A stretch of DNA of 64,000 nt from an uncultured Mollicutes bacterium (GTDB lineage Bacteria > Bacillota_I > Bacilli_A > ML615J-28 > CAG-313), in contig URLJ01000004.1 in assembly GCA_900548675.1 (NCBI GenBank), positions 35,429 through 99,428 on the forward strand. The letters run 5' to 3'. Both the position numbers and the translations under genes were made by a program. Below are positions 34,791 through 44,796 of this stretch, piece by piece. A model generated the notes under the pieces. That model searched no databases and was not told the origin of the DNA. It worked only from the letters and a program-made list of their open reading frames with translations. Within the stretch, counting starts at the first letter, position 1; every line of letters starts with the position of its first letter.

Positions 34791-34906
34791 ATCCTTTAAT
34801 TTTAACAAAAGACTTACAAAAGATCTTTTAATAACACATTTATATAATTATTTAAAAATAAGTTAATAGATGTATAATGTGAAAAATATGTGAAAAAATA
34901 AAAATG

Positions 34907-34933
34907 TTAGCACTTATCTATTGACAGTGCTAA
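34907..34933 (+). promoter_or_regulatory. CIRCE operator (HrcA binding site)
   Basis: TTAGCACTT - 9 bp - CAGTGCTAA, close to the consensus TTAGCACTC-N9-GAGTGCTAA. It covers the -35 of the hrcA promoter, so HrcA binding should block transcription at low temperature. Confidence 0.95.
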
Positions 34934-34949
34934 CAAAATGTGATATAAT
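34921..34949 (+). promoter_or_regulatory. Heat-shock operon promoter
   Basis: TTGACA (34921-34926), 17 bp, TATAAT (34944-34949) with TGA before the -10. The -35 lies inside the CIRCE element. Confidence 0.9.
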
Positions 34950-35004
34950 ATTACTGCAAGTTAGGTAGAAAAGGTAAATTCTACCAGTTAGTAAGGAGGC
35001 TAAT

Positions 35005-36015
35005 ATGTTATCAAATAGGCAAAAACTTGTTTTAAAAGCTATTATTGAAGAATATGTAAAAACGAATGAGCCTGTTGGATCGCGAACGCTCTCAAAGCGA
35101 AGTGAACTTTCTTTCTCTCCTGCCACTCTTCGTAATGACATGGCTGATTTAGAGGATTATGGTTATCTTGAAAAGACTCATACTTCAAGTGGTCGAATTC
35201 CTTCTGAAAAAGGATATCGTCTTTACGTTGAGGAAATTATAAAAGAAAAAGATGATGAACATTACGCGTTTCCTATGATTGATGAAATATTCACAAGACG
35301 TAATTTGACAAAAGAAGAAGCTATAAACGAATCAATGGCACTTGTATCGGATTTGACTAATTATGCTTCTATTGTCTTAGGACAAACGGCATATAATTCA
35401 CGTATTAAGAAATTACAATTCTTATCACTTCAAGGTCAGTTAGCAATTATTATGATGGTAACAGACCAAGGGCACGTTGAAAGTAAAAAAATAATAGTAC
35501 CTGAAGGATTAAGTGTTAAAGAAATTGAAAGAGTAGTTAATGTCTTAGACGAAATACTTCATGATTGCTTAGTAAGTGAAATTAATGATAAAATCAAAGA
35601 AGAGTTAAAAAACGAAGAAATAATGGATTTGTTATCATATCGAGAAGATTTAGTTAGTGCATGTGTAAATGCATTCTGTGATATGGCTCAGGATCGTTAC
35701 TATGTGAATGGTCAATCGAATATTTTAGTACAACCAGAATTTCAAAATGTTGAAAAGGTCAAAGATTTGCTTGATGCTATCGAAAACAAAGAAATTCTAA
35801 AAGTAGTTCGTTACGATAATAACGAAATAACAATTAGAATTGGACAAGAAAATGAAGTAAAAGCTCTTCAAGATTGTACAGTTATTACGGTTCCTTATGA
35901 AAGCATAACAGGTGAACGTGGTGCAATTTCTATTTTCGGTCCAACGAGAATGGAATACAGTAAAGTAATACCTTTGCTTGAATACATTGCGAAAAATATT
36001 AAAAAAATAATATAA
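35005..36015 (+). CDS. hrcA: Heat-inducible transcription repressor HrcA
   Basis: A 336-residue repressor that binds CIRCE and is kept active by chaperonin. An N-terminal winged helix (LSNRQKLVLKAIIEEYVKTN, then FSPATLRNDMADLEDYGYLE) precedes the GAF-like and dimerisation domains; SIFGPTRMEYSKVIPLLEYI is the C-terminal signature. GTAAGGAGG lies upstream. It is the first gene of the operon it should control. Confidence 0.96.
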   Translation: MLSNRQKLVLKAIIEEYVKTNEPVGSRTLSKRSELSFSPATLRNDMADLEDYGYLEKTHTSSGRIPSEKGYRLYVEEIIKEKDDEHYAFPMIDEIFTRRNLTKEEAINESMALVSDLTNYASIVLGQTAYNSRIKKLQFLSLQGQLAIIMMVTDQGHVESKKIIVPEGLSVKEIERVVNVLDEILHDCLVSEINDKIKEELKNEEIMDLLSYREDLVSACVNAFCDMAQDRYYVNGQSNILVQPEFQNVEKVKDLLDAIENKEILKVVRYDNNEITIRIGQENEVKALQDCTVITVPYESITGERGAISIFGPTRMEYSKVIPLLEYIAKNIKKII

Positions 36016-36025
36016 GGGGTTTGAT

Positions 36026-36682
36026 ATGGAAAATAATCGTTATCGTGAAGAAGAAAAAGAACAAGAAGAAATAAAGGATCAAAAAGAGTTAGAATCAGTA
36101 GTGATTGAAAAATCATTGGATGATGATAGAAATGTTAATCATGATAATGATGAAACTCTTAAAAATGATGATGTAAAAAATAATAAATCAAAAAAAGAAA
36201 TTAAAAAATTAAAAAAGAAACTTGAAGAAAGTGAAAAAGTTAATGAAGAATTACTTCAAAAAATTTCTGCATTAACTAATGAAATGTTAAAAGACCGTGC
36301 TGAACTTGAAAACTTTAAGCGCAGAACTAATGAAGAACGTATTCGTGAAAGAAAGTATGCCTTGAATGATTTCTTGCTTGAGCTAATAAATGTCTTAGAT
36401 ATTTTTGATAGAGCCGTATCTACTAAAACTGATGATGAAAAATTAGCAAAATATTTGATGGGTTTCCAAATGGTTAATGCTCAGTTACAACAAATATTAA
36501 CTAAAAATGGCGTTTCAAAAATTGAAGCTTTAAATAAAAAATTTGATCCATTATATCATTCTGCAGTTGAAACTGTTGAATGTGAAAATGTAGAATCAGG
36601 AGTTGTTGTAGAAGAAATAATGACTGGTTATATGTATAAGGATCGCGTACTTAGACCTAGTATGGTAAAGGTAAGCAAATAA
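36026..36682 (+). CDS. grpE: Nucleotide exchange factor GrpE
   Basis: A 218-residue co-chaperone that releases ADP from DnaK. Residues 1-70 are very acidic and lysine-rich, probably disordered. A long coiled coil (about 55-115) contains ELENFKRRTNEER. The C-terminal beta domain ends YMYKDRVLRPSMVKV. The ribosome-binding site is AAGGGG. It lies 10 bp after hrcA. Confidence 0.95.
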   Translation: MENNRYREEEKEQEEIKDQKELESVVIEKSLDDDRNVNHDNDETLKNDDVKNNKSKKEIKKLKKKLEESEKVNEELLQKISALTNEMLKDRAELENFKRRTNEERIRERKYALNDFLLELINVLDIFDRAVSTKTDDEKLAKYLMGFQMVNAQLQQILTKNGVSKIEALNKKFDPLYHSAVETVECENVESGVVVEEIMTGYMYKDRVLRPSMVKVSK

Positions 36683-36738
36683 CTTTAAAAAAAAATTAAA
36701 TAATTTAATAAATTTAAAAATAGAAGGAGATAAATATT

Positions 36739-38565
36739 ATGAGTAAAATTATTGGTATTGACTTAGGTACTACAAATTCTTGTGTAGCCGTTATGGAAGG
36801 TGGCGAACCAAAAGTTATAGCTAATCCTGAAGGATTTAGAACAACACCTTCTGTTGTAGCATTCAAAGATGGTGAAATCTTAGTTGGTGAATCAGCAAGA
36901 CGACAAGCTGCAACTAACACAAATACAATTTATTCTATTAAACGTCAAATGGGATCAAGCTATCGTGTAAATGTTAATAATAAAGCATATTCACCAGAAG
37001 AAATTTCAGCAATTATTCTTCAAAATTTGAAAGCTACTGCTGAAAGTTATTTAGGTGAAAAAGTAACACAAGCTGTTATTACTGTTCCTGCATATTTCAA
37101 TGATGCTCAACGTCAAGCAACAAAAGATGCTGGTCGTATTGCTGGCTTAGAAGTAAAACGTATTATCAATGAACCTACTGCGGCAGCTTTAGCTTATGGT
37201 ATTGATAAAACAGATAAAGAACAAACCGTTTTGGTTTATGACCTTGGTGGTGGTACATTCGATGTCTCTATTCTTGAACTTGCTGAAGGTACTTTTGAAG
37301 TAAAAGCTACTGCTGGTAATAATCGTTTAGGTGGCGACGACTTCGATAATGCTGTTGTTAAATACTTAGTTGAAGAATTCAAGAAGAGCGATGGTGTTGA
37401 TTTGTCAACAAATCGTACAGCTATGTTTAGATTAAAAGAAGCTGCTGAAAAAGCAAAGAAAGAATTAAGTGGTATTACAAAAGCAGATATCAGTTTGCCT
37501 TTCATTGGTGCTAACAGCAATAATGAACCTGTTCATATGAACATGAGTTTAACAAGAGCTAAATTTGAAGACTTAATTAGATCACTTGTTGATTCAACAA
37601 CATTATCTGTTCGTCAAGCATTAAAAGATGCAAAATTAAGCGCTAGTGATCTTGATCAAGTATTATTAGTTGGTGGTTCAACTCGTATTCCTATGGTTCA
37701 AGAATTAGTTCGTAAAGAATTAGGTAAAGAACCTAATCGTAGTATCAACCCTGATGAAGTTGTAGCTATGGGTGCTGCTATTCAAGGTGGTGTATTAAGC
37801 GGTGAAGTTAAAGATGTATTGTTACTAGATGTTACACCATTATCACTTGGTATTGAAACATTAGGTGGTGTTACAACACGTCTAATTGAAAGAAATACAA
37901 CAATTCCTACATCTAAATCACAAATATTCTCTACAGCTGCTGACAATCAACCAAGTGTTGACATTCATGTACTTCAAGGTGAACGTACAATGGCTGCAGA
38001 CAATAAGACTTTAGGTCGTTTCCAATTGTCTGGTATTCCTCTAGCACCTCGTGGCGTTCCTCAAATTGAAGTTAAATTTGATATCGATGCTAATGGTATC
38101 GTTCATGTTAGTGCTAAAGATTTAGGAACAGGAAAGAGTCAAACAATCACTATTAGCGGTGGTTCTGGTTTAACAGAAGAAGAAATTCAAAAGATGGTTA
38201 AAGAGGCAGAAGAAAACGCTGCAAGCGATAAAGCACGTAAGGAAGAAGCTGATTTACGTAATGAATGCGATCAAATTAAATTCGCTGTAAAGAAATCAAT
38301 GGAAGACTTAGGTGATGAAGTTACTGCTGAAGAAAAGACTGCTGTTGAAGAAGCTGAAAAAGCTCTAGACAAAGCTTTAAATGGTAACGATTTAGAAGAA
38401 ATCAAAGCTAAGAAAGCTGAACTTGAAAAAGCTGCTCAAAGCATCGCTGTAAAAGCTTATCAAAAGGTACAAAAAGAACAAGAACAAAATAATAATAATA
38501 ATGATAACAACTCTTCATCAAATGATGATGGATCAGTAAATGCTGATTTTGAAGATGTTAAATAA
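36739..38565 (+). CDS. dnaK: Chaperone DnaK (Hsp70)
   Basis: A 608-residue Hsp70. The ATPase domain opens IGIDLGTTNSCVAVMEGG and includes DLGGGTFDVSILEL near 168 and VLLVGGSTRIPMVQEL near 308. It lacks the 24-residue loop of Gram-negative DnaK, as expected for Gram-positives. The substrate domain begins after DVTPLSLGIETLGG. The tail is Asn-rich and ends ADFEDVK. AGAAGGAGA precedes the ATG. Confidence 0.97.
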   Translation: MSKIIGIDLGTTNSCVAVMEGGEPKVIANPEGFRTTPSVVAFKDGEILVGESARRQAATNTNTIYSIKRQMGSSYRVNVNNKAYSPEEISAIILQNLKATAESYLGEKVTQAVITVPAYFNDAQRQATKDAGRIAGLEVKRIINEPTAAALAYGIDKTDKEQTVLVYDLGGGTFDVSILELAEGTFEVKATAGNNRLGGDDFDNAVVKYLVEEFKKSDGVDLSTNRTAMFRLKEAAEKAKKELSGITKADISLPFIGANSNNEPVHMNMSLTRAKFEDLIRSLVDSTTLSVRQALKDAKLSASDLDQVLLVGGSTRIPMVQELVRKELGKEPNRSINPDEVVAMGAAIQGGVLSGEVKDVLLLDVTPLSLGIETLGGVTTRLIERNTTIPTSKSQIFSTAADNQPSVDIHVLQGERTMAADNKTLGRFQLSGIPLAPRGVPQIEVKFDIDANGIVHVSAKDLGTGKSQTITISGGSGLTEEEIQKMVKEAEENAASDKARKEEADLRNECDQIKFAVKKSMEDLGDEVTAEEKTAVEEAEKALDKALNGNDLEEIKAKKAELEKAAQSIAVKAYQKVQKEQEQNNNNNDNNSSSNDDGSVNADFEDVK

Positions 38566-38596
38566 AGACAAATTATAAAGAATTGGGGGCCAATGT

Positions 38597-39733
38597 ATGG
38601 CTAATCAACGTGACTACTATGAAGTGCTTGGAATAAGCAAAACAGCAAGTGAAGAAGAAATAAAAAAAGCCTATCGTACCCTTGCAAAAAAATATCATCC
38701 AGATGTAAGCACTGATCCCCAAGCTACTGAAAAATTTAAAGAAGTACAACAAGCATATGATTGTTTGAGTGATCCAGCAAAACGTCAAAATTATGATCGT
38801 TTTGGTACCGAAGATCCAGCTGCATCATTTGGTGGTGCATCTGGATTTAGCGGGGGGGCTTCAGGATTTAGTGGCTTTGGTGGCTTTGAAGATATCTTTA
38901 GTTCTTTCTTTGGGGGAAGTCAAAGAACAAGAAATCCTAACGCGCCGACAAAAGGTAATGACTTAAAGGCAAGTATTGAGTTAACTTTCGAGGAAGCTGC
39001 TTTTGGAACAAAGAAGACAATTAATTTAAGTCGCTATGAAAAATGCGAAAAATGTAAAGGTACAGGAGCTGCTAGCGACAGTGATATCACAACATGTTCA
39101 AGATGTAAGGGAACTGGACGTATCATAGTTGAACAAGCTACCATTTTAGGTAGAATACAACAAGAAACAACTTGTCCTGATTGCCATGGTAAAGGTCGAA
39201 AAATTAATAAACCTTGCCCAGATTGTGGTGGCAATGGTCGTATTAAAAAGACAACTAAATTAGAAGTAAAAATTCCATCAGGTATTGATGATGAACAAAC
39301 TTTACGTTTAACAGGCCAAGGTGAAGCAGGGCTAAATGGTGGTCCAAATGGTGATTTATATATCAGCGTTCGTGTAAAACCTCATGAATTCTTTGAACGT
39401 GATGGTAATGATATTTATTGTGAGATACCAATAACATTTAGTGAAGCAGCCTTAGGAACGACAATAGAAGTTTCAACACTTGGTGGTAAGGTAGCTTTAA
39501 AAATTCCAGCAGGTACGCAAAGTGCAACAAAATTTAAATTAGCGGGTCGTGGTATTAATAATGCCACTAGTGGTAGAACGGGTAATCAATATGTAACAGT
39601 TAACGTTGTTACACCAACAAAACTTACGAGTGAACAAAAAGAATTATTTACTAAACTATCAAAGACTGATGAAAAATCTAATAGCTCATTCTTTGATAAA
39701 CTAAAAAAATTCTTCAATCGTAAGGAAAAGTAA
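38597..39733 (+). CDS. dnaJ: Chaperone DnaJ (Hsp40)
   Basis: A 378-residue type I J-protein that stimulates DnaK ATPase. The J domain carries the HPD motif (KKYHPDVS). A Gly/Phe-rich linker (about 75-105) follows. Four CxxCxGxG zinc motifs (CEKCKGTG, CSRCKGTG, CPDCHGKG, CPDCGGNG) lie between about 148 and 215, before the C-terminal substrate domains. The ribosome-binding site is TTGGGGG. It is the last gene of the CIRCE operon, before a strong terminator. Confidence 0.97.
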   Translation: MANQRDYYEVLGISKTASEEEIKKAYRTLAKKYHPDVSTDPQATEKFKEVQQAYDCLSDPAKRQNYDRFGTEDPAASFGGASGFSGGASGFSGFGGFEDIFSSFFGGSQRTRNPNAPTKGNDLKASIELTFEEAAFGTKKTINLSRYEKCEKCKGTGAASDSDITTCSRCKGTGRIIVEQATILGRIQQETTCPDCHGKGRKINKPCPDCGGNGRIKKTTKLEVKIPSGIDDEQTLRLTGQGEAGLNGGPNGDLYISVRVKPHEFFERDGNDIYCEIPITFSEAALGTTIEVSTLGGKVALKIPAGTQSATKFKLAGRGINNATSGRTGNQYVTVNVVTPTKLTSEQKELFTKLSKTDEKSNSSFFDKLKKFFNRKEK

Positions 39734-39746
39734 GGGATATAAAAAT

Positions 39747-39794
39747 AAGGTTTATCAGTATAGTTAATCGATACTGATGAACCTTTATTTTTTT
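39747..39794 (+). terminator. Terminator of the heat-shock operon
   Basis: A 15-bp stem, AAGGTTTATCAGTAT with ATACTGATGAACCTT (one T-G pair), followed by a T-rich tract. Confidence 0.88.
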
Positions 39795-39942
39795 GTCTAT
39801 TAATTTAAGATACTTAAGTTTGTAATAATATAAAAATGCAATAATATTATTAAATGAGCCATAATTATAAAGCATTTTTAATGAAAAAATCGTTTAACAA
39901 TGTTAATATATAATAAGTTAAAAGTGCGAAAGGAGAAATAAT

Positions 39943-41301
39943 ATGGATAAAAATTTTAGAAATGAAATTTTAAGTATTTTAAAAAATCCTACTGGCGATG
40001 AGATAAAAAAACTCAGTAGTTACCATGAAAGTGATGTGGCTGATGCTTTTTGTGAACTAAATGAAGATGAAAGAAAAAAACTTTACCAAACCCTTAAAGC
40101 GGATTACATTTCTAATTTATTTACATATTTAGATGATCCTAGTGAGTATATATCAGAACTTGATTCTGAACAACTAGGGAATGTCTTAAATGAAATGGAC
40201 GCCGATGATGTTGTTGATGTCTTAGAAGATGTTGATGAAGATTCACGAAATGATTATTTAGGGCTTTTAGATAATGAGGCACTTGAAGATGTCCGACTTA
40301 TTAAATCATATGACGATGATGAAATTGGTTCGATGATGACGACCAATTATGTATCTCTTAACAAAGATATATCAGTAAAAATGGCTATGAAAAAAATTAT
40401 CGAAATAGCACCTGAAAACGATAATATTAATATTATATATTTTACTAATGATGATAATACTTATTTTGGCGCTCTACCTTTAAAGGATTTGATTATCGCA
40501 AGAGAAAATACCGTACTTACAGATATAATTAAGACTAACTATCCTATTTTAAATGACCATGAAATTTTATCAAACGTCTTGGAAGACCTGAAAGATTACT
40601 CACTAGATTCTATTGCAGTACTCAATGAAAATCGTGAAATAATCGGTATTATTACAAGTGATGATATCATTAATGCGGTTGATGAAGAATTAACAGAAGA
40701 TTACGTTAAATTAGCAGCTATGAGTGGTGAATTTAACGAAGATGAAACGGTAACTCAAGCAGTTAAAAAAAGAATACCTTGGTTATTTGCACTTTTAGTG
40801 CTAGGATTTTTAGTAAGTTCTGTAATGTCATTATTTGAAACAGTTATAAAAGAATTAGCAATAATTGTGTATTTTCAAACGATTGTTTTAGATATGGCTG
40901 GTAATGCCGGTACACAATCACTAGCTGTAACTATCAGAATAATTAGTGAGGATGTTTCAAATAAAGTAATTCGCAAAATTATTGGGAAGGAATTGCGAAT
41001 AGGAGCACTTAATGGGATTATTGTTGGCAGTTCATCATTGATTTTAGTAGCAGGCTTTTTACTTATTACAAGATTTTCTACTTATAATTTCCCATCAGCA
41101 GTAATGATTGGCTTAACTGTAGCAATCGCATTAATAATATCGATGGCTGCATCTAATCTATGTGGAACTCTAATGCCAATACTATTTAAAAAGATGAAAA
41201 TTGATCCAGCTGTTGCCTCAGGACCATTTATAACAACTTTAAATGATTTGATTGCGGTAGCAGTATACTATGGAGTAGCATGGTTAATTTTATTAACATA
41301 G
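39943..41301 (+). CDS. mgtE: Magnesium transporter MgtE
   Basis: A 452-residue Mg2+ channel. The acidic N domain (about 1-125) and the CBS pair (about 130-255, with DDEIGSMMTTNYVSL) sense cytosolic Mg2+. Five membrane helices occupy about 280-452, with the pore signature DMAGNAGTQSLAVTIR near 316-331 and PFITTLNDLIAVAVYY near the end. AAAGGAG precedes the ATG. I see no M-box riboswitch in the 209-bp upstream gap. It sits where prmA usually lies between dnaJ and rsmE. Confidence 0.95.
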   Translation: MDKNFRNEILSILKNPTGDEIKKLSSYHESDVADAFCELNEDERKKLYQTLKADYISNLFTYLDDPSEYISELDSEQLGNVLNEMDADDVVDVLEDVDEDSRNDYLGLLDNEALEDVRLIKSYDDDEIGSMMTTNYVSLNKDISVKMAMKKIIEIAPENDNINIIYFTNDDNTYFGALPLKDLIIARENTVLTDIIKTNYPILNDHEILSNVLEDLKDYSLDSIAVLNENREIIGIITSDDIINAVDEELTEDYVKLAAMSGEFNEDETVTQAVKKRIPWLFALLVLGFLVSSVMSLFETVIKELAIIVYFQTIVLDMAGNAGTQSLAVTIRIISEDVSNKVIRKIIGKELRIGALNGIIVGSSSLILVAGFLLITRFSTYNFPSAVMIGLTVAIALIISMAASNLCGTLMPILFKKMKIDPAVASGPFITTLNDLIAVAVYYGVAWLILLT

Positions 41302-41309
41302 TTAATATT

Positions 41310-41345
41310 AAAGCAAGTTAGGAAATACTCTAACTTGCTTTTTAT
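41310..41345 (+). terminator. Terminator of mgtE
   Basis: AAGCAAGTTAG pairs with CTAACTTGCTT (41311-41321 with 41330-41340), followed by TTT. Confidence 0.85.
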
Positions 41346-41419
41346 CGTTATGCAAATAGCACAATTAATGCAAAAAACGTCTAATTGTGGTAAAATGAAT
41401 AAAACAAAAGGTGAATAAT

Positions 41420-42166
41420 ATGCAACATTATTTTATTAATAATAATCAAATAAATCTTGAAACAGGTATTGTAGTTATTAAAGATGGCGATGCACATCAC
41501 ATAACAAATGTCATGCGCATGAGAAAAAATGATCATGTGGTAGTTTGTAATAATGAAAATTTTTATGAAGTAAGATTAGATAATATTTCACAAAATGAGT
41601 GCCTAGCGACTATTATAAAAAAACTTGATATCGATTCAGAATTAAAAGTTGAAGTAACGATTGCCCAAGGAATGGTAAAACTAACTAAGCAAGAAGAAGT
41701 GATAGAGAAAATAACTCAATTAGGCGCCGCAAAATACATAAGCGTTGATATGGAAAGATCAAACGTTAAAAATAGTAGTGAAAAGTTAGAAAAAAAATTA
41801 CAACGTTTAGAAAAAATAGTAAAAGAAGCATCTGAACAATCTCATCGTGCTAAGTTACTTAAGGTTATGGGACATACCACCTTTGCTGAATTCATCAATC
41901 TTTCAAAAGACTATGATTTAAAAGTTGTTCTTAATCTTACAAATAGTGGAGAGAATAAAGAAACTATAAATAAAATAAAACAAACTATGAATAAAAAAGT
42001 ACTGTTCTTAATAGGTCCTGAAGGAGGTATAAGTGACAGTGAATGTGAAACCTTAAAAAAAGCAGGTTTTTATACATTGACAGTTGGTCCAAGAGTACTT
42101 AGAACAGAAGTTGCCCCATTATATGTAATGAGTATGATGGGTGTGTTCTTTGATTTGGAGGAATAA
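41420..42166 (+). CDS. rsmE: 16S rRNA (uracil1498-N3)-methyltransferase
   Basis: A 248-residue SPOUT methyltransferase that modifies U1498 of 16S rRNA. The N-terminal PUA-like domain (HHITNVMRMRKND) precedes the SPOUT fold. The knot motifs are LFLIGPEGGISDSECE near 195-210 and LTVGPRVLRTEVAP near 222-235. ATG 41420 follows AAAGGTG; a GTG three codons upstream is inside that box. An extended -10-like TGG-TAAAAT lies about 30 bp upstream. It is followed after one base by mtaB. Confidence 0.94.
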   Translation: MQHYFINNNQINLETGIVVIKDGDAHHITNVMRMRKNDHVVVCNNENFYEVRLDNISQNECLATIIKKLDIDSELKVEVTIAQGMVKLTKQEEVIEKITQLGAAKYISVDMERSNVKNSSEKLEKKLQRLEKIVKEASEQSHRAKLLKVMGHTTFAEFINLSKDYDLKVVLNLTNSGENKETINKIKQTMNKKVLFLIGPEGGISDSECETLKKAGFYTLTVGPRVLRTEVAPLYVMSMMGVFFDLEE

Positions 42167-42167
42167 A

Positions 42168-43466
42168 ATGAAATTTAGAATACATACTTTAGGATGTAAA
42201 GTTAATCTTTATGAATCAGAAGCTATAGCTAGTCAATTACTAAATGAAGGTTTTCTTAAAGCTACTGATTTTGAAAATGCTGATGTCGAAATAATAAATA
42301 CTTGTACAGTAACATCTACATCTGACGCAAAATCAAGAAAATTAATAAGATCAATTGCTAAAACGAACAGCAACGCTGTAATAGTTGTAATGGGATGTTA
42401 CTCACAATTAAATCCTAAAAGCATCGAAAGTATCGATGGTGTCGATATCATTTTAGGTACAAATAATAGACATAAAATACCAGAATTGATAAAAGAATAC
42501 GTTTTATTAAAAACCCCTATTAATATAGTAAAGAGTTCTGATGAGTATAAAACCTTTGAGGAATTAGAATTACATTCTTTAACTAAACACACGCGCGGAT
42601 TTATTAAAATTCAGGATGGTTGTGAAAATTTCTGCAGTTATTGTGCCATACCTTATGCTAGAGGTCCAATCAAAAGTAGAGATGCAGAAAGTATCACTTT
42701 GGAAATAAAAAATCTCGTATCGCTTGGGGTTAAAGAAATAGTTTTAGCAGGTATTAATACAGGAACATATGGAAAGGATTTAAAAGGTATTTCGCTTGCT
42801 TCTTTGTTACGAAAAATAATTATGGAAGTACCTGATTTATATCGAGTTAGATTATCAAGTATTGAACTTATGGAAGTAACAGATGAATTACTTGACGTTC
42901 TTGCTGAATATCCTGATAAAATTGCAAGACATTTGCATATCCCTCTTCAGGCAGGAGCTGATGCTACCCTAAAAAGAATGCATAGGAAGTATGATACAAA
43001 AACGTATGCAAAACGCATAGCTGAAATAAGAGAACGTCTTGGGGATATTGCGATAACAACTGATTGCCTTGCCGGTTTTGTCGGAGAATCGGAAATAGAT
43101 TTTGAATGCGCGATGACTTTTATTCAAAAAATGCAATTTATGATGATGCATATATTTCCATACTCACGTCGCAAAAACACTGAAGCTGATAAAATGGAGG
43201 GTCATTTAGATCCACAATTAATAAATAAAAGAGCCCATCTTATGCAAAAGTTATCACAAAGTATGCATAAGGATTATATTGCTAGATATCTTGGCAAAGA
43301 AATGGATGTTCTTTTTGAACAAAGAAAACAAAATTTATGGATAGGCCATACAACGAATTATTTGGAAGTTGCAATTGATGCAAATGAAAGTGACTTAACG
43401 AATGAAGTAAGAAAAGTTAAATTATTATCATATAGTGATGGTATAATCCATGGAGAGGAAGTTTAA
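42168..43466 (+). CDS. mtaB: tRNA t6A37 methylthiotransferase MtaB
   Basis: A 432-residue radical-SAM enzyme that makes ms2t6A at tRNA position 37. The N-terminal domain binds one cluster through Cys in TLGCKVN, NTCTV and VMGCYS. The radical-SAM triad is CENFCSYC near residue 150. A C-terminal TRAM-like domain follows. ATG 42168 has GGAGGA directly upstream inside rsmE. rsmE-mtaB order is that of Bacillus yqeU-yqeV. Confidence 0.95.
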   Translation: MKFRIHTLGCKVNLYESEAIASQLLNEGFLKATDFENADVEIINTCTVTSTSDAKSRKLIRSIAKTNSNAVIVVMGCYSQLNPKSIESIDGVDIILGTNNRHKIPELIKEYVLLKTPINIVKSSDEYKTFEELELHSLTKHTRGFIKIQDGCENFCSYCAIPYARGPIKSRDAESITLEIKNLVSLGVKEIVLAGINTGTYGKDLKGISLASLLRKIIMEVPDLYRVRLSSIELMEVTDELLDVLAEYPDKIARHLHIPLQAGADATLKRMHRKYDTKTYAKRIAEIRERLGDIAITTDCLAGFVGESEIDFECAMTFIQKMQFMMMHIFPYSRRKNTEADKMEGHLDPQLINKRAHLMQKLSQSMHKDYIARYLGKEMDVLFEQRKQNLWIGHTTNYLEVAIDANESDLTNEVRKVKLLSYSDGIIHGEEV

Positions 43467-43467
43467 A

Positions 43468-44796
43468 ATGAAGTTTGATAGTTATAATTTAAAAACGTAT
43501 ATTTTAGAAGCATTGAAAAATATTAATTTTGAAAACCCTACAAAAATTCAAACATTAGTAATACCAAAAGCTATAAAAGGTGATAACCTTGTTGTTGAAA
43601 GTGCAACAGGTAGCGGTAAAACACACTCTTTTTTAATTCCTGTTTTTGAACGTTTGAAAGAAGAAGAAAAAAATGTTCAAGCTATACTTATAGCTCCTAC
43701 ACGTGAACTTGCTACCCAATTGTATGAAAATACGCTACAAATCGCCAAATTTCATCCTGACATAGATGTTAGATTGTATATAGGTGGCGGTAATAGAGGA
43801 AATGAAATTAAACGTTTATCGCTTTCTCAACCGCATATTGCTGTTGGTACAATCGGCAGATTCTTTGACTTGGCAATTAAAAGCAATGCGCTTAAAATTT
43901 ATAGTGCTAAAATGGTTGTCATTGATGAAGCAGATATGGTATTTGAAGAAAAAGAAATAATTGATGTTGATAAAGTAATCGGTGTAATTCAAGAAAAACC
44001 ACAATTTTTAGTTTTCAGTGCTACTATGCCAAAAAGGCTACGCAACTTTGTTACTAAATACTTAAATGGTGCCGAAGAAATAATTATTGAGGAAAAAGCC
44101 TTAACAAAGACTTCGATAGAACATATAATGATACCTTGTAAAGCAAAACAAAAAGAAGAAGTTTTGGTTGAATTGTTAAAAATCATTACACCATATTTAG
44201 CTTTGATATTTGTAAATAAAAAAGAAGATGTTGATAAATTAGCTGAATACTTGGCGACTAAGGGATATAAAGTTGGAAAACTTCATGGAGATTTAGATGA
44301 TAGAAGTAGAAAACAAACCTTGAAAAGAATTCATGACTTGAAATATCAATACATTGTTGCGAGTGACATTGCATCACGAGGAATTGATATTGAAGGTGTA
44401 AGTCACGTTATAAATTTTGATTTGCCAAAAGATATTGAGTTTTATATTCACCGCACAGGTAGAACAGCTAGATATGATGCAACAGGAATAGCATATAGTC
44501 TTTATACTTATGACACGGAGAATTATGTAAAAGCTCTTTCTAAAAAAGGTTTAACTACTAATTTTATGAAAATAAAAAATGGTGAATTAGTACCTACAAA
44601 ACTTGTTACTCGCCAAACGGAATCATATATGAGTAAAAAAGAAAAGGAATTGCATCAAAAAATAAAATTAGATAAAAAAGTAAAACCTGGTTATAAAAAG
44701 AAAAGAATGGAAATAATTAATAAAGAATTAAAAAAAGCAAGAAGGGAACACATAGAGGAAATCTATCGTAAGAAGGCTAAAAATGAAAATAGGTAG
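43468..44796 (+). CDS. cshB: DEAD-box RNA helicase (CshB-like)
   Basis: A 442-residue ATP-dependent RNA helicase. It shows the Q motif (NPTKIQTLVIP), Walker A ATGSGKT, motif Ia APTRELA, DEAD near 155, motif III SAT, and C-terminal ASDIASRGID and HRTGRTAR. The Lys-rich tail should bind RNA. The assignment to CshB rests on the neighbour nfo, matching Bacillus cshB-nfo order. GAGGAAG precedes ATG 43468, just after the mtaB stop. It overlaps nfo by 14 bp. Confidence 0.9.
   Translation: MKFDSYNLKTYILEALKNINFENPTKIQTLVIPKAIKGDNLVVESATGSGKTHSFLIPVFERLKEEEKNVQAILIAPTRELATQLYENTLQIAKFHPDIDVRLYIGGGNRGNEIKRLSLSQPHIAVGTIGRFFDLAIKSNALKIYSAKMVVIDEADMVFEEKEIIDVDKVIGVIQEKPQFLVFSATMPKRLRNFVTKYLNGAEEIIIEEKALTKTSIEHIMIPCKAKQKEEVLVELLKIITPYLALIFVNKKEDVDKLAEYLATKGYKVGKLHGDLDDRSRKQTLKRIHDLKYQYIVASDIASRGIDIEGVSHVINFDLPKDIEFYIHRTGRTARYDATGIAYSLYTYDTENYVKALSKKGLTTNFMKIKNGELVPTKLVTRQTESYMSKKEKELHQKIKLDKKVKPGYKKKRMEIINKELKKARREHIEEIYRKKAKNENR

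Noticed and set aside
39795..39942. Mg2+ riboswitch (M-box) before mgtE
   Set aside because: No matching multi-helix core or terminator/antiterminator pair is visible in the gap.
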